Assembly (NCBI RefSeq): GCF_003581425.1
Contig: NZ_QXTG01000001.1
Coordinates: 806,001 to 870,000, forward strand
Direction: 5' to 3'
DNA: 64,000 nucleotides
From: Amnibacterium setariae
Lineage (GTDB): Bacteria; Actinomycetota; Actinomycetes; Actinomycetales; Microbacteriaceae
The notes under the pieces are model-generated. The model saw only the letters and a program-made list of their open reading frames with translations. It was not told the DNA's origin and did no database searches. Both the position numbers and the translations under genes were made by a program. Positions 18,703 to 28,806 of this stretch are shown one piece after another (the first letter of the stretch is position 1; each line of letters begins with the position of its first letter).

Positions 18703-19383
18703 CTACTCCGGGTCCGGGACGAAGCGGTAGCCGATGCCCGGCTCGGTGATGAGGTGCCGGGGCCGCGACGGGTCCGCCTCGAGCTTCTTCCGCAGCGTGC
18801 CGAGGTAGATCCGGAGGTAGCCGGAGTCCCGGGTGTGCGTCGGCCCCCAAACGCTCGTCAGCAGCGTCTGCTGCGTCACGAGCCGGCGCGGGTTGCGCAC
18901 GAGCTGCTCGAGCACCGCCCACTCGGTCGGGGTGAGCCGCACGTCCTGCCCGGCCCGCTTCACCTGCCGCGCGGCGAGGTCGACGACGACGTCGCCGAAC
19001 GCGACGGTCGGCCCGTCCGCGGCCTCCGGCGCCCGCCGGGTCACCGCGCGGATGCGGGCGAGCAGCTCCTCCGTCGCGAACGGCTTCGTCACGTAGTCGT
19101 CGGCGCCGGCGTCGAGGGCGTCCACCTTGCCGCTCGTGTCGGTGCGGCCGGAGACGACGAGGATCGGCGTCGTCGTCCACCCGCGCACGGCCTCGATGAC
19201 GGCGACGCCGTCGAGCCCGGGCATGCCGAGGTCGAGCACGATCACGTCGGGCCGGTCGTGCGCGGCCGCGTCGATCGCCTCCCGCCCGTCCCGCGCCGTG
19301 GAGACGTCGTAGCCGTGCGCGGTGAGGATGATGCGGAGCGCCTTGAGGATCTGCGGATCGTCGTCCGCGACGAGGACCCTCAT
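18703..19383 (-). CDS. kdpE: KdpE response regulator
   Basis: A 226-residue OmpR/PhoB-class response regulator. The receiver domain (1-120) has the acidic DDD near the N-terminus, the phospho-acceptor Asp in VIVLDLGMPG, and the conserved Lys in YVTKPF. The C-terminal winged helix (about 130-225) carries LTPTEWAVLEQLVRNP and GYRFVPDPE. It should receive phosphate from KdpD and activate kdp. Its ATG overlaps the kdpD stop (ATGA). Candidate tandem binding sites are at 26630-26682, 26710-26731 and 28807-28828. Confidence 0.95.
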   Translation of the reverse strand: MRVLVADDDPQILKALRIILTAHGYDVSTARDGREAIDAAAHDRPDVIVLDLGMPGLDGVAVIEAVRGWTTTPILVVSGRTDTSGKVDALDAGADDYVTKPFATEELLARIRAVTRRAPEAADGPTVAFGDVVVDLAARQVKRAGQDVRLTPTEWAVLEQLVRNPRRLVTQQTLLTSVWGPTHTRDSGYLRIYLGTLRKKLEADPSRPRHLITEPGIGYRFVPDPE

Positions 19384-21890
19384 GCCTCCGCCGGTTCCCG
19401 CACCGTCGCGTCCACCGGCAGCCCGATGACCATCGTGAGCCCGCCTCCCGGGGTGTCCTCCGCCTCGATCGTCCCGCCCATGCCCTCCGCGAAGCCGCGG
19501 GAGAGCGCGAGGCCGAGCCCGATCCCGCCGGAGTCGGAGGTGTCGGAGTCGTGCTGGAACGGTTCGAACATCCTCGCGCGCCGCACCGCGTCGATGCCCG
19601 GCCCGTGGTCGATCACGCGGATCTGCAGCTGCTGCCCGAACGTGGAGACCGCGAGCTCGGGCGGCACGCCGTCGGGGGAGTGGCGGATCGCGTTCGACAG
19701 CAGGTTGACGAGCACGCGCTGCAGCAGGACGGGGTCGGCGCGGACGGGCGGCAGCGGCTCGGGCACGTGGAGCACCACGTCGTCGGGCCCGGCGTCGAGG
19801 TCGCCGAGCACGGCGGGCAGCACGTCGGCGACGTCGAGGGACTCGAGGGAGACGGCGAGCGCGCCCGCCTGCACGCGGCTGACGTCGAGCAGGTCGGTGA
19901 CGAGGTGCGCGAGCACGTCGAGGCTGCGCTCCGCGCCCTCGAGCAGCTGCGTCCGGTCGCCGGCCGAGAGGCGGTCGCCGGAGGAGCGGAGGCTCGTGAC
20001 CGCGGCCGTCGCGACGGCGAGGGGCCGGCGCAGGTCGTGGCCCACGGCCGCGAGCAGGGCCGAGCGCACCCGGTCCACCTCCTCGAGGGGCTCCAGGCGC
20101 TTCGCGGCGTCCGTGAGCGTGCGCTGCTCGATCGCGACGCCCAGCTGGGTCGCGACGACGTCGAGGATGCGGCGGTCGGAGGCGTCGAGCGGCCGGCCGA
20201 CGAGCTCGAGCTCGAACCGGTCGGCGACCCGGACCCGGGTCCGCTCGCCCGTCGCGTCGGCGTCGCCGTGCTCCTCCATGAACCGCCCGTCGGCGATCAG
20301 CCGGACGCTCGCCATCCGGAACGCCTCCCGGGTCCGCTCGAGCAGCGCCTCGACCGCGTCCTCGCCGCCGAGCACGCCGCCCGCGATCGTGCTGAGCACC
20401 TCCGACTCGCTCGCGGAGCGGCGGGCGGCCCGGGTGAGCCGCGCGGCGCGGTCGACGACGACGCTGACGAGCAGGGCGCTCACGAGGTAGAGCAGCAGCG
20501 CGATCAGGTGGCTGGGCCGGTCGATCGTGAAGGTGAGGAACGGCTCGGCGAAGAGGAAGTCGAGCGTCAGCCCCGAGAGCACGGCGGCGAACGCGGCCGG
20601 CCAGGCGCCCCCGACCAGCGCGACGAGGATGACGAGCAGCTGGTAGGCGAGCGCCTCGGCGGTGAGGCTGTCCGTCGACCGGGTCGCCGTCAGCAGCAGG
20701 GTGAGCACGGGGCCGCCGACGACCGCGAGCGCGAAGCCGAGGGCCCGGCGCTTCGCGGACAGCGCGCCGCGGCCGCGCGGGACGAGGCTCGACCGCTGCC
20801 CCGCTGCGCTGTGGGTGACGATGTGCACGTCGATGTCGCCGGAGGAGCGGATCACGCGGGAGGAGGTGCCCGGCGCGGTCGCGAGCGCGAGGAGGCGCGA
20901 GCGCCGGGAGACGCCGATGACGAGCTGGGTGGCGGAGACCGCGCGCGCGAACTCGATCAGCGCGGCCGGGATGTCCTCGCCGACGACCTGGTGGAAGGTG
21001 CCGCCGAGCTGCTCGACGAGCACCCGCTGCGCGGCGAGCGCCGCGGGGTTCGGCGCGGCGAGCCCGTCCTCGCTCGCCACGTGCACCGCGAGCAGCTCGC
21101 CGCCGCCGGAGCGCGCCGCGATCCGGGCGCCGCGGCGCAGCAGGGTCTCGCCCTCGGCGCCGCCGGTGAGCGCGACGACGACCCGCTCGCGCGCCTCCCA
21201 CGCCGTCGCGATGCCCTGCTCGGCGCGGTAGCGCTGCAGGGCGCTGTCGACCTCGTCGGCGAGCCAGAGCAGCGCGAGCTCGCGCAGCGCCGTGAGGTTG
21301 CCGAGCCGGAAGTAGTTCGACAGCGCCGCGTCGATCCGCGCCGCCGGGTACACCTGCCCGGCGGTCAGCCGGTCCCGGAGGGCCTGCGGCGCGAGGTCGA
21401 CGAGCTCGATCCGGTCCGCCCTCCGCAGCACCCGGTCGGGGATCGTCTCCCGCTGCGGGATCCCGGTGATGCGCTCGACCACGTCGTTCAGCGACGCGAT
21501 GTGCTGGATGTTGACGGTCGAGAGCACGTCGATGCCCGCGTCGAGCAGGGCGTCGATGTCCTCCCAGCGCTTCCCGTTGCGGGAGCCCGGCGCGTTCGTG
21601 TGCGCGAGCTCGTCGACCAGCGCGACCCGCGGCCGGCGGGCGAGGACCGCGTCGAGGTCCACCTCCTCGAGGCGGATGCCGCGGTGCTCCACGACGCGGA
21701 GCGGCACCGTCTCGATGCCGGCGGTGAGCGCGGCCGTCGCGCTGCGGCCGTGGTCGAGCACGACGGCCGAGACGACGTCCTCCCCGCGCCCGAGGAGCCG
21801 GTGGGCCTCCTCGAGCATCGCGTACGTCTTCCCGACGCCGGGCGCGGCGCCGAGGAAGACGAGCAGCCGACCTCTGGTCATGGCCGTCAT
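19380..21890 (-). CDS. kdpD: KdpD sensor histidine kinase
   Basis: An 836-residue sensor kinase. N-terminal KdpD domain with Walker A FLGAAPGVGKT, then a universal stress protein-like domain (about 245-365), four membrane helices of the DUF4118 type (about 390-485), a GAF-like region, the H-box (AAVGHDLRRPLA) and the ATPase domain with N, G1 and G2 boxes. It senses potassium limitation/turgor and phosphorylates KdpE. It begins MTAMTRGR with two possible ATGs; 19 bases separate it from kdpC. Confidence 0.95.
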   Translation of the reverse strand: MTAMTRGRLLVFLGAAPGVGKTYAMLEEAHRLLGRGEDVVSAVVLDHGRSATAALTAGIETVPLRVVEHRGIRLEEVDLDAVLARRPRVALVDELAHTNAPGSRNGKRWEDIDALLDAGIDVLSTVNIQHIASLNDVVERITGIPQRETIPDRVLRRADRIELVDLAPQALRDRLTAGQVYPAARIDAALSNYFRLGNLTALRELALLWLADEVDSALQRYRAEQGIATAWEARERVVVALTGGAEGETLLRRGARIAARSGGGELLAVHVASEDGLAAPNPAALAAQRVLVEQLGGTFHQVVGEDIPAALIEFARAVSATQLVIGVSRRSRLLALATAPGTSSRVIRSSGDIDVHIVTHSAAGQRSSLVPRGRGALSAKRRALGFALAVVGGPVLTLLLTATRSTDSLTAEALAYQLLVILVALVGGAWPAAFAAVLSGLTLDFLFAEPFLTFTIDRPSHLIALLLYLVSALLVSVVVDRAARLTRAARRSASESEVLSTIAGGVLGGEDAVEALLERTREAFRMASVRLIADGRFMEEHGDADATGERTRVRVADRFELELVGRPLDASDRRILDVVATQLGVAIEQRTLTDAAKRLEPLEEVDRVRSALLAAVGHDLRRPLAVATAAVTSLRSSGDRLSAGDRTQLLEGAERSLDVLAHLVTDLLDVSRVQAGALAVSLESLDVADVLPAVLGDLDAGPDDVVLHVPEPLPPVRADPVLLQRVLVNLLSNAIRHSPDGVPPELAVSTFGQQLQIRVIDHGPGIDAVRRARMFEPFQHDSDTSDSGGIGLGLALSRGFAEGMGGTIEAEDTPGGGLTMVIGLPVDATVREPAEA

Positions 21891-21909
21891 CCTCCCCGAC
21901 GCCCGCGGC

Positions 21910-22512
21910 TCACCGGGCCAGCGCGGCCAGAGCGATGTTCAGCTGCAGCACGTTCACCGTCGGCTCGCCGAGGAAGCCGAGGTCGGGCGCCTGCACGTGC
22001 TGCTCGACGAGCGCGCGGACCCGCGCGGCGCTGAGGCCCCGCGCCTGCGCGACCCGGTCGACCTGCCGCAGGGCGTACGCCTCGGAGACGTGCGGGTCGA
22101 GGCCGGACCCGGAGGCGGTGACCGCGTCGGCGGGCACGGCGCCGGGGCCGTCCTGCCGCACGATCGCGGCCTTCCGCTCGTCGATCGCCTTCACGAGGTC
22201 CGGGTTGTCCGGGCCGAGGTTGCTGCCGGAGGAGGCGCCGCCGTCGTAGCCGTCGCCGGCCGCGGAGGGCCGCGACTGGAACCACTGCGGCAGCGCGTCC
22301 CCCTTCGCGTCGGTGAACGACTGCCCGATCAGGGCGGAGCCGACGACCCGGCCGCCGGAGGTGACGAGCGAGCCGTTCGCCTGCGCGGGCAGGACGAGGC
22401 CGATGAGCGTGACGACGGCGGTGAAGACGATCGTCGCGACGGTCGTCAGCACGAGCAGGCCGAGCGCGACGGACCAGGTGCGGACGGGGCCGCGGGAGAT
22501 GACGGAGGACAT
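21910..22512 (-). CDS. kdpC: Potassium-transporting ATPase subunit C
   Basis: A 200-residue subunit with a single N-terminal membrane helix (about residues 12-37) and an outer domain with the family sequences GSALIGQSFTD, FQSRPSAAGDGYDGGASSGS and SGSGLDPHVSEAYA. KdpC stabilises the KdpFABC complex and modulates ATP affinity. Sixteen bases downstream of kdpB. Confidence 0.96.
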   Translation of the reverse strand: MSSVISRGPVRTWSVALGLLVLTTVATIVFTAVVTLIGLVLPAQANGSLVTSGGRVVGSALIGQSFTDAKGDALPQWFQSRPSAAGDGYDGGASSGSNLGPDNPDLVKAIDERKAAIVRQDGPGAVPADAVTASGSGLDPHVSEAYALRQVDRVAQARGLSAARVRALVEQHVQAPDLGFLGEPTVNVLQLNIALAALAR

Positions 22513-22528
22513 GTTCCTTCTCGATCGA

Positions 22529-24679
22529 TCAGAAGCCGGGGATCAGGCCGACGACGAGGTCGATGACCTTGATCCCGATGAAGGGGGCGATCACGCCGCC
22601 GACGCCGTAGAGCAGCAGGTTGCGGCTCAGCAGCGCGGCGGCGGAGGAGGGCCGGTACCGCACGCCGCGGAGGGCGAGCGGGATCAGCGCGACGATGACG
22701 AGCGCGTTGAAGATCACCGCGGAGAGGATCGCGGAGCTCGACGAGTGCAGCTGCATGACGTTGAGCGCCTGCAGCCCCGGGAACACCCCGACGAACATCG
22801 CGGGGATGATCGCGAAGTACTTCGCGACGTCGTTCGCGATCGAGAACGTGGTGAGCGCGCCGCGGGTGATGAGCAGCTGCTTGCCGATCGTCACGATGTC
22901 GATCAGCTTCGTCGGGTCGCTGTCGAGGTCGACCATGTTGCCGGCCTCCTTCGCGGCAGACGTGCCGGTGTTCATCGCGACGCCGACGTCGGCCTGCGCG
23001 AGCGCGGGCGCGTCGTTCGTGCCGTCGCCGGTCATCGCGACGAGCCGGCCGCCCTCCTGCTCCCGCACGATGAGCGCGAGCTTGTCCTCGGGCGTCGCCT
23101 CGGCGAGGACGTCGTCGACGCCCGCCTCCTCGGCGATCGCCCGCGCGGTGATCGGGTTGTCGCCGGTCACCATGACGGTGCGGATGCCCATCGCGCGCAG
23201 CGCCGCGAAGCGCTCGACGAGGCCGGTCTTGACGACGTCCTTCAGGTGGATCACGCCGAGGAGGCGCGCGGTGCCGTCGGCGTCGCGCTCGGCGACGGCG
23301 AGCGGCGTGCCGCCCTGCTCGGAGATGCCGCGCACCCGCTCGTCGAGCGCGGCCGCGACGGCCGGCTCGACGGGGCCGTGCTCCCGCACCCACGCCAGCA
23401 CGCTCGACGCGGCGCCCTTGCGGAGCGCGCCGCCGTCGGCCTCGTCGATGCCGCTCATCCGCGTCTGCGCCGTGAACGGCACGACGGTGCGGCCGGCGCG
23501 CTCGGTCGGCGCGAAGCCCTGCGCGGCGGCGAGCTCGACGACGCTGGCGCCCTCGGGCGTCGGGTCGGCGATGGAGGAGAGCGCGGCGGCCTCGACGAGC
23601 CGGCGCTCGGCGACGCCCGGCAGGGCGAGGAACGCGACGGCGCGGCGGTTGCCGTAGGTGATGGTGCCGGTCTTGTCGAGCAGCAGCGTCGACACGTCGC
23701 CGGCGGCCTCGACGGCGCGGCCGGAGGTCGCGAGCACGTTGCGCTGCACGAGCCGGTCCATGCCCGCGATGCCGATCGCGGACAGCAGCGCGCCGATCGT
23801 CGTCGGGATGAGGCAGACGAGCAGGGCGACGAGCACCGCGATCGACGGCGCCGCGTCCTGGAACCCGGCGATCGGGCCGAGGGCGAGCACGACGACGAGG
23901 AACACGATCGTCAGCGTCGACAGCAGGATCGACAGCGCGATCTCGTTCGGCGTCTTCTGCCGCACGGCGCCCTCGACGAGGGCGATCATCCGGTCGACGA
24001 AGGTCTCGCCGGGCTTCGACGTGATCGCCACGACGATCCGGTCGGAGAGCACGCGGGTGCCGCCGGTGACCGCGCTGCGGTCGCCGCCGCCCTCGCGGAC
24101 GACGGGGGCGGACTCGCCCGTGATCGCCGACTCGTCGACCGACGCGATGCCCGAGACGATGTCGCCGTCGCCCGGGATCACCTCGCCGGCGACCACCACG
24201 ACGACGTCGCCCTGGGCGAGGTCCGCGGAGGCGACCGTCTCGAACTCCGCCCGCTGCGCGTCCGGGTCGCCGGCGCGGTCGTAGGCGCGGACCCGGTTCG
24301 CGGACGTCGTCGTGCGGGTGGCCCGCAGCGATGCGGCCTGCGCCCGGCCGCGGCCTTCCGCGACCGCCTCCGCGAGCGTCGCGAACAGCACGGTGAGCCA
24401 CAGCCAGACGGCGATCGCCCACGTGAACCCGACCTCGCGGCCCTGCCCGAGGAACGGGAGGGCGATGGCGAGCACGGTGGTCAGCGCGGCGCCGACCTCG
24501 ACGATGAACATCACGGGGTTGCGGACGAGCTGCGCGGGCGCCATCTTGCGGACGGCGTCGGGCAGGTTCTTCACCAGCTGGCCGGCGCTGAACGCGCCCT
24601 TCGGCGGCCGGAGGTCCGGCTGCTGCCGCCGGTCCGCCGCCTCGGCGGCGTCCGGCTCGATCACGGGTGCGGTGGTCAT
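22529..24679 (-). CDS. kdpB: Potassium-transporting P-type ATPase subunit B
   Basis: A 716-residue P1A ATPase, the energising subunit of KdpFABC. It has the TGES actuator motif, the phosphorylated Asp in [12 protein letters not shown], nucleotide-domain KGA, and the hinge [11 protein letters not shown]. The start at 24679 is preferred: it overlaps the kdpA stop by ATGA and gives the expected N-terminus ahead of [14 protein letters not shown]. Confidence 0.97.
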   Translation of the reverse strand: MTTAPVIEPDAAEAADRRQQPDLRPPKGAFSAGQLVKNLPDAVRKMAPAQLVRNPVMFIVEVGAALTTVLAIALPFLGQGREVGFTWAIAVWLWLTVLFATLAEAVAEGRGRAQAASLRATRTTTSANRVRAYDRAGDPDAQRAEFETVASADLAQGDVVVVVAGEVIPGDGDIVSGIASVDESAITGESAPVVREGGGDRSAVTGGTRVLSDRIVVAITSKPGETFVDRMIALVEGAVRQKTPNEIALSILLSTLTIVFLVVVLALGPIAGFQDAAPSIAVLVALLVCLIPTTIGALLSAIGIAGMDRLVQRNVLATSGRAVEAAGDVSTLLLDKTGTITYGNRRAVAFLALPGVAERRLVEAAALSSIADPTPEGASVVELAAAQGFAPTERAGRTVVPFTAQTRMSGIDEADGGALRKGAASSVLAWVREHGPVEPAVAAALDERVRGISEQGGTPLAVAERDADGTARLLGVIHLKDVVKTGLVERFAALRAMGIRTVMVTGDNPITARAIAEEAGVDDVLAEATPEDKLALIVREQEGGRLVAMTGDGTNDAPALAQADVGVAMNTGTSAAKEAGNMVDLDSDPTKLIDIVTIGKQLLITRGALTTFSIANDVAKYFAIIPAMFVGVFPGLQALNVMQLHSSSSAILSAVIFNALVIVALIPLALRGVRYRPSSAAALLSRNLLLYGVGGVIAPFIGIKVIDLVVGLIPGF

Positions 24680-26361
24680 GCGAGTCCTTCGGCGAGGGGT
24701 CCGAGTGCGAGGACCGGGAGGTAGGTGAGGGCGGCGACGACGAGCACGGTGCCCACCGCCAGCGCGACGAACTGGGGCCGGTGCGTGACGAGGCCGCCGG
24801 TGTCGGCGCCGGCCTCGACGTGCGTGTCCTGGCTCGCGAACGAGCCGGCGAGGGCGAGCACGAACACGATCGGCAGGTAGCGGCCGAGCCACATCGCGGC
24901 GCCGAGCGCGGCGTTCAGCCACGGGGTGTTCGCGGTGAGGCCCGCGAACGCGGAGCCGTTGTTGTTCGCCGCGGAGGTGAAGGCGTACAGCACCTCGGAG
25001 AAGCCGTGCGGGCCCGGGTTCCAGATGGAGGTCTTCGCGACGTCGGCGGTCACGCCGGGGATCGCGAAGGTGAGGCCGAGGCCCGCGAGGATCACGGTCG
25101 GCGTCGTGAGGACGTAGAGGCTGACGAAGGTGATCTCGCGGCCGGCGATCTTCTTGCCGAGGTACTGCGGCGTGCGGCCGATCATCAGGCCGGCGAGGAA
25201 GACCGCGAGGATCGCGATCATCAGGAAGCCGTAGAGGCCGCTCCCCACGCCGCCCGGCGCGAGCTCGCCGAGCATCATGTCCAGCATCGTCACCATGCCG
25301 CCGAGCGGCGTGTACGAGTCGTGCATCGAGTTGACCGCGCCGGTCGACGTCAGCGTGCTGGTGGAGCCGAAGAGTGCGGACCAGAGCACGCCGAAGCGCT
25401 GCTCCTTGCCCTCCATCGCGCCGCCCGCCGCGACGGTGGCCGAGCCGGCCCCGCCGACCTCGAGCGCCGTGACGGCCGCGGTGCAGAGGACGTACAGCGT
25501 GATCATCGCGGCGAGCACCGCGCGGCCCTGGCGGCGGTCGCCGACCATGAGCCCGAACGTGCGGGCGAGCGCGAACGGGATGACGAGCATCAGGACGATC
25601 TCGAACAGGTTCGACAGGCCCGTCGGGTTCTCGAACGGGTGCGCGGAGTTCGCGTTGAAGAAGCCGCCGCCGTTCGTGCCGAGCAGCTTGATCGCCTCCT
25701 GCGAGGCGACGGGCCCGCCGGGGATCGTCGCGGTGCCGCCGGTGAGCGTCTGCACGGTCTGGAAGCCGGAGAGGTTCTGGATCACGCCGGTGGCGAGCAG
25801 CACGACGGCGGCGATCAGCGCGCCGGGCACGAGGATGCGGCTGAGGGTCCGGACGAGGTCCACCCAGACGTTGCCGATCACGCCGGTGCCGCCGCGGCTC
25901 GCGATGCCGCGGACCAGGGTGATCGCGACCGCCATGCCGATGGCGGCGGAGAGGAAGTTCTGCACGGCGAGGCCGGCGAGCTGGGCGGTGTAGCCGAGCG
26001 TCAGCTCCGGCGAGTACGACTGCCAGTTCGTGTTCGTGACGAAGGAGATCGCGGTGTTGAAGGCGAGCCCCTCCGGCACCGCGGGCAGGCCGAGCGAGAG
26101 CGGCAGCACGGCCTGGAGGCGCTGGATGCCGTACAGCAGCAGCACGCCGAGCACGGAGATCGCGAGGACGCCGCGCAGGTAGTTCGGCCAGCGCTGCTGC
26201 GCGCGGGCGTCGACGCCGAGGAGGCGGTAGACGCCGCGCTCGACGAGCCAGTCGCGGTCGGTCGTGTACGTGCGGGCCATCCAGGTGGACAGCGGCCAGC
26301 CGATGGCGACCAGCGCGATCACCAGGGTGAGCAGGGTCAGGGCGAAGCGGAGCGCGTCCAC
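24676..26361 (-). CDS. kdpA: Potassium-transporting ATPase subunit A
   Basis: A 561-residue membrane protein of the superfamily of K+ transporters, the channel-like subunit that binds potassium from outside. Selectivity-loop sequences [30 protein letters not shown], and [11 protein letters not shown] are all present. Its ATG lies one base after the kdpF stop. Confidence 0.97.
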   Translation of the reverse strand: MDALRFALTLLTLVIALVAIGWPLSTWMARTYTTDRDWLVERGVYRLLGVDARAQQRWPNYLRGVLAISVLGVLLLYGIQRLQAVLPLSLGLPAVPEGLAFNTAISFVTNTNWQSYSPELTLGYTAQLAGLAVQNFLSAAIGMAVAITLVRGIASRGGTGVIGNVWVDLVRTLSRILVPGALIAAVVLLATGVIQNLSGFQTVQTLTGGTATIPGGPVASQEAIKLLGTNGGGFFNANSAHPFENPTGLSNLFEIVLMLVIPFALARTFGLMVGDRRQGRAVLAAMITLYVLCTAAVTALEVGGAGSATVAAGGAMEGKEQRFGVLWSALFGSTSTLTSTGAVNSMHDSYTPLGGMVTMLDMMLGELAPGGVGSGLYGFLMIAILAVFLAGLMIGRTPQYLGKKIAGREITFVSLYVLTTPTVILAGLGLTFAIPGVTADVAKTSIWNPGPHGFSEVLYAFTSAANNNGSAFAGLTANTPWLNAALGAAMWLGRYLPIVFVLALAGSFASQDTHVEAGADTGGLVTHRPQFVALAVGTVLVVAALTYLPVLALGPLAEGLA

Positions 26362-26362
26362 G

Positions 26363-26452
26363 TCAGAACCGCTCCGGCTTCACGAGCGCGAAGACCAGGT
26401 AGGCGATCGCGGCCACGGCGAGCAGCGCGGCGAGGAGGTCGAAGACGATCAT
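26363..26452 (-). CDS. kdpF: Potassium-transporting ATPase subunit F
   Basis: A 29-residue single-helix peptide (MIVFDLLAALLAVAAIAYL and the C-terminus ALVKPERF), matching KdpF, which stabilises the complex. Its ATG overlaps the stop of the upstream 27-codon ORF by ATGA and it ends one base before kdpA. Confidence 0.9.
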   Translation of the reverse strand: MIVFDLLAALLAVAAIAYLVFALVKPERF

Positions 26453-26532
26453 CGCTTCGCCGCCGCTCTCGCGGTCAGCGCGACGGTGCCGGCGAGCACG
26501 AGCACGCCGGCGAGGTACAGGACGTCGAGCAC
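26449..26532 (-). CDS. 27-residue membrane peptide ORF leading the kdp operon
   Basis: GTG-started ORF with GGGAG nine bases upstream. The product is one hydrophobic helix (LDVLYLAGVLVLAGTVAL) followed by a basic tail TARAAAKR, a positive-inside pattern. The stop overlaps the kdpF ATG (ATGA), so it is coupled to kdpF. Size and topology resemble KdpF itself, but the sequence lacks the KPE(R/K)F-like tail. It may be a second F-like subunit or a coupling peptide; I know no named family for it. Confidence 0.65.
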   Translation of the reverse strand: MLDVLYLAGVLVLAGTVALTARAAAKR

Positions 26533-26629
26533 GGAAAGGGCTCCCAGGAGTCGTTCGATCCGCAGCGCGGACCGGCCCGCCGCTCGGCGGACCGTGCGAT
26601 GCAACCGCCGCCCGCACCCCGGGGAGGCG

Positions 26630-26682
26630 CGTCTTGACGGGATCCATACGGCCCGCGCCGGAACCCCTACGCGCCGTTTACG
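26630..26682 (-). promoter_or_regulatory. Two tandem half-site pairs upstream of kdp (candidate KdpE boxes)
   Basis: On the minus strand, CGTAAACGGCG/CGTAGGGGTTC (26682-26661) and CGTATGGATCC/CGTCAAGACG (26650-26630). Half-site starts are 11, 21 and 11 bp apart, on one helix face. This tandem 11-bp spacing is what OmpR/PhoB-class regulators bind. A TTGCAT box (26604-26599) about 25 bp downstream could be the -10. Confidence 0.55.
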
Positions 26683-26709
26683 CCGCCGCGCCCGGTCGCA
26701 CGGGTCCGG

Positions 26710-26731
26710 CGTATGGATCGCGTAAAGACGG
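26710..26731 (+). promoter_or_regulatory. Tandem half-site pair upstream of KimA-like transporter (candidate KdpE box)
   Basis: CGTATGGATCG followed immediately by CGTAAAGACGG. Same sequence, spacing and orientation relative to its gene as the kdp element, located 24 bp before a CAGGAT -10-like box. Confidence 0.55.
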
Positions 26732-26755
26732 CCGATCCGGGGCCGGCGCGGCTGT

Positions 26756-26761
26756 CAGGAT
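26756..26761 (+). promoter_or_regulatory. Candidate -10 box of the KimA-like transporter
   Basis: CAGGAT followed by seven bases and a GTG, the leaderless layout seen often in this window; here the GTG opens a 10-codon leader ORF. Confidence 0.45.
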
Positions 26762-26768
26762 CCCCTCC

Positions 26769-26801
26769 GTGCGCGCGATCCCCTCCGAGTGCGGCCGGTG
26801 A
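26769..26801 (+). other. Candidate 10-codon leader ORF coupled to the transporter
   Basis: GTG-started ORF encoding [10 protein letters not shown]. Its TGA overlaps GTG 26798 of the transporter as GTGA, and its first base coincides with the predicted transcript start. It could set transporter translation. Confidence 0.4.
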
Positions 26802-28765
26802 CCGCCCGGCGGAGCCCGGTCCTCCCTCCGCCGCCCGGGCGCGGCCGGTTCGCGGCCTGGCTGCTCGAGGGGCAGGCGGAGCGCGCGGGGGAGCACCAGG
26901 GCCCGCACGGCCGCGCCCGGGACACGCACCACTGGCTGCGCGTCATGTGCCTCACCGGCGTCGACTACTTCTCGACGCTCGGCTACCAGCCGGCGATCGC
27001 GTTCCTCGCCGCCGGCTTCGTGTCGCCGCTCGCGACGCTCGTGCTCGTCGCGCTGACCCTCGCCGGCGCCCTCCCCGTCTACCGTCGCGTCGCGTCGGAG
27101 AGCTTCCGGGGCGAGGGCTCGATCGCGATGCTCGAGCGCCTGCTGCCGTGGTGGGGCGGGAAGCTGTTCGTGCTCGTCCTGCTCGGCTTCGCCGCGACGG
27201 ACTTCATGATCACGATCACGCTCTCGGCCGCCGACGCGGCGGCGCACGCCGTCGAGAACCCGCTCGTGCCGGAGGCGCTGCACGGCACGAACCTCTGGGT
27301 GACGCTGCTGCTCGTCCTCGCGCTCGGCGCGGTGTTCCTCAAGGGGTTCCGGGAGGCGATCGGCGTCGCGGTCGTGCTCGTCGCGGTCTACCTCGTGCTG
27401 AACGCGGTCGTCGTCGTCGACGGGATCACGCGCGTGGTCGCGCACCCGGAGGTGTTCGGGAGCTGGTCCGGCGCCCTCCTGCACCAGCAGGGGTCGATCT
27501 GGGGCGCGATCGGGCTGGCGCTGCTCGTGTTCCCGAAGCTCGCGCTCGGCCTCTCCGGCTTCGAGACGGGCGTGACCGTGATCCCGCAGATCCGCGGCGA
27601 CGACGGCGCCGGCACCACCGAGGGCCGCTACCCGGCCGCGCGCATCCGCGGCGCGAAGCGGCTGCTCACGACCGCGGCGATCACGATGAGCGTCTTCCTC
27701 GTCACGACGAGCTTCATCACCACGCTGCTCATCCCCGCGAAGGCCTTCGAGCCGGGCGGCGGGGCGAACGGCCGCGCCCTCGCCTACCTCGCGCACCGCG
27801 ACCTCGGCCCCGCCTTCGGCACCGTCTACGACGTCTCGACGATCGCGATCCTCTGGTTCGCGGGCGCCTCCGCGATGGCCGGGCTGCTGAACATCGTGCC
27901 CCGCTACCTGCCGCGGTACGGGATGGCACCGACCTGGGCCCGGTCCGTCCGGCCGCTCGTCGTCACCTTCACCCTGATCGCCCTCCTCGTCACCGTGATC
28001 TTCGACGCGGACGTCGACGCGCAGGGCGGCGCCTACGCGACGGGCGTGCTCGTGCTGATCACGTCGGCCACGGTCGCCGTCACGCTCTCCGCCGTCCGCA
28101 AGCGGCAGCGCGGCCTGACCGTCTTCTTCGCGGTCGTCGCCCTCGTCTTCGCCTACACGACCGTCGCGAACGTCATCGAACGCCCCGACGGCGTGAAGAT
28201 CGCCGCGGTGTTCATCGCAGGCATCCTCGTCGTCTCCCTGCTGTCCCGCGTCCGCCGCTCGTTCCAGCTGCGGGCCTCCAGCGTGCGCTTCGACGACACC
28301 GCGCTCGCGTTCCTCGAGGAGGCGGAGGACTTCGGCGAGATCCACCTCGTCGCGAACGAGCCGGACCGCCGCGACCGCCGGGAGTACGAGCAGAAGGCGA
28401 AGGACGAGCGGCACGACAGCCACATCCCCGGCCGCGCGTCGATCATCTTCCTCGAGGTCGAGAAGACCGACTCCTCCGACTTCGAGGAGGACCTCGTCGT
28501 GCGCGGCGTCGTCCGGCACGGGTTCCGGGTGCTCGAGGTCGCCTCCGGCAACGTCCCGAACACGATCGCCGCGGTGCTGCTGCGGATCCGGGAGGAGACC
28601 GGCGTCGTGCCCCAGGTCTACTTCGAGTGGACGGAGGGGAGCCCGCTGTCGAACATGCTGCGGTTCCTGATCTCGGGGGAGGGCGAGGTCGCGCCCGTCA
28701 CCCGCGAGGTGCTGCGGCACACCGAGCCGGACGTGCGCCGCCGGCCGATGGTGCACGTCTCCTGA
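26798..28765 (+). CDS. APC-superfamily transporter, KimA/KUP-like, probable K+ importer
   Basis: About 655 residues: roughly 12 membrane helices to about residue 480, beginning after a charged N-terminus with [19 protein letters not shown], then a soluble C-terminal domain of about 170 residues. Such proteins are usually called amino acid permease, but the layout of a 12-helix core plus large cytosolic domain is that of KimA/KUP potassium importers. The location next to kdp and a shared upstream element support potassium, which is inference. The start at GTG 26798 is preferred by GTGA overlap with a leader ORF; GTG 26789 is in frame three codons earlier. Confidence 0.8.
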   Translation: MTARRSPVLPPPPGRGRFAAWLLEGQAERAGEHQGPHGRARDTHHWLRVMCLTGVDYFSTLGYQPAIAFLAAGFVSPLATLVLVALTLAGALPVYRRVASESFRGEGSIAMLERLLPWWGGKLFVLVLLGFAATDFMITITLSAADAAAHAVENPLVPEALHGTNLWVTLLLVLALGAVFLKGFREAIGVAVVLVAVYLVLNAVVVVDGITRVVAHPEVFGSWSGALLHQQGSIWGAIGLALLVFPKLALGLSGFETGVTVIPQIRGDDGAGTTEGRYPAARIRGAKRLLTTAAITMSVFLVTTSFITTLLIPAKAFEPGGGANGRALAYLAHRDLGPAFGTVYDVSTIAILWFAGASAMAGLLNIVPRYLPRYGMAPTWARSVRPLVVTFTLIALLVTVIFDADVDAQGGAYATGVLVLITSATVAVTLSAVRKRQRGLTVFFAVVALVFAYTTVANVIERPDGVKIAAVFIAGILVVSLLSRVRRSFQLRASSVRFDDTALAFLEEAEDFGEIHLVANEPDRRDRREYEQKAKDERHDSHIPGRASIIFLEVEKTDSSDFEEDLVVRGVVRHGFRVLEVASGNVPNTIAAVLLRIREETGVVPQVYFEWTEGSPLSNMLRFLISGEGEVAPVTREVLRHTEPDVRRRPMVHVS

Positions 28766-28806
28766 CCGCGTCCCCGTACAGGACCTGACCGGATCGCGCC
28801 CCGCGG

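Noticed and set aside
19551-22034. 827-codon plus-strand frame over kdpD
   Set aside because: Antisense to kdpD, which has all expected motifs; no recognisable domain in the shadow.
26533-26788. c-di-AMP (ydaO-type) riboswitch upstream of kdp and the transporter
   Set aside because: The conserved stretch is only about 22 bases and has a tandem half-site form; I see no riboswitch-sized conserved fold.
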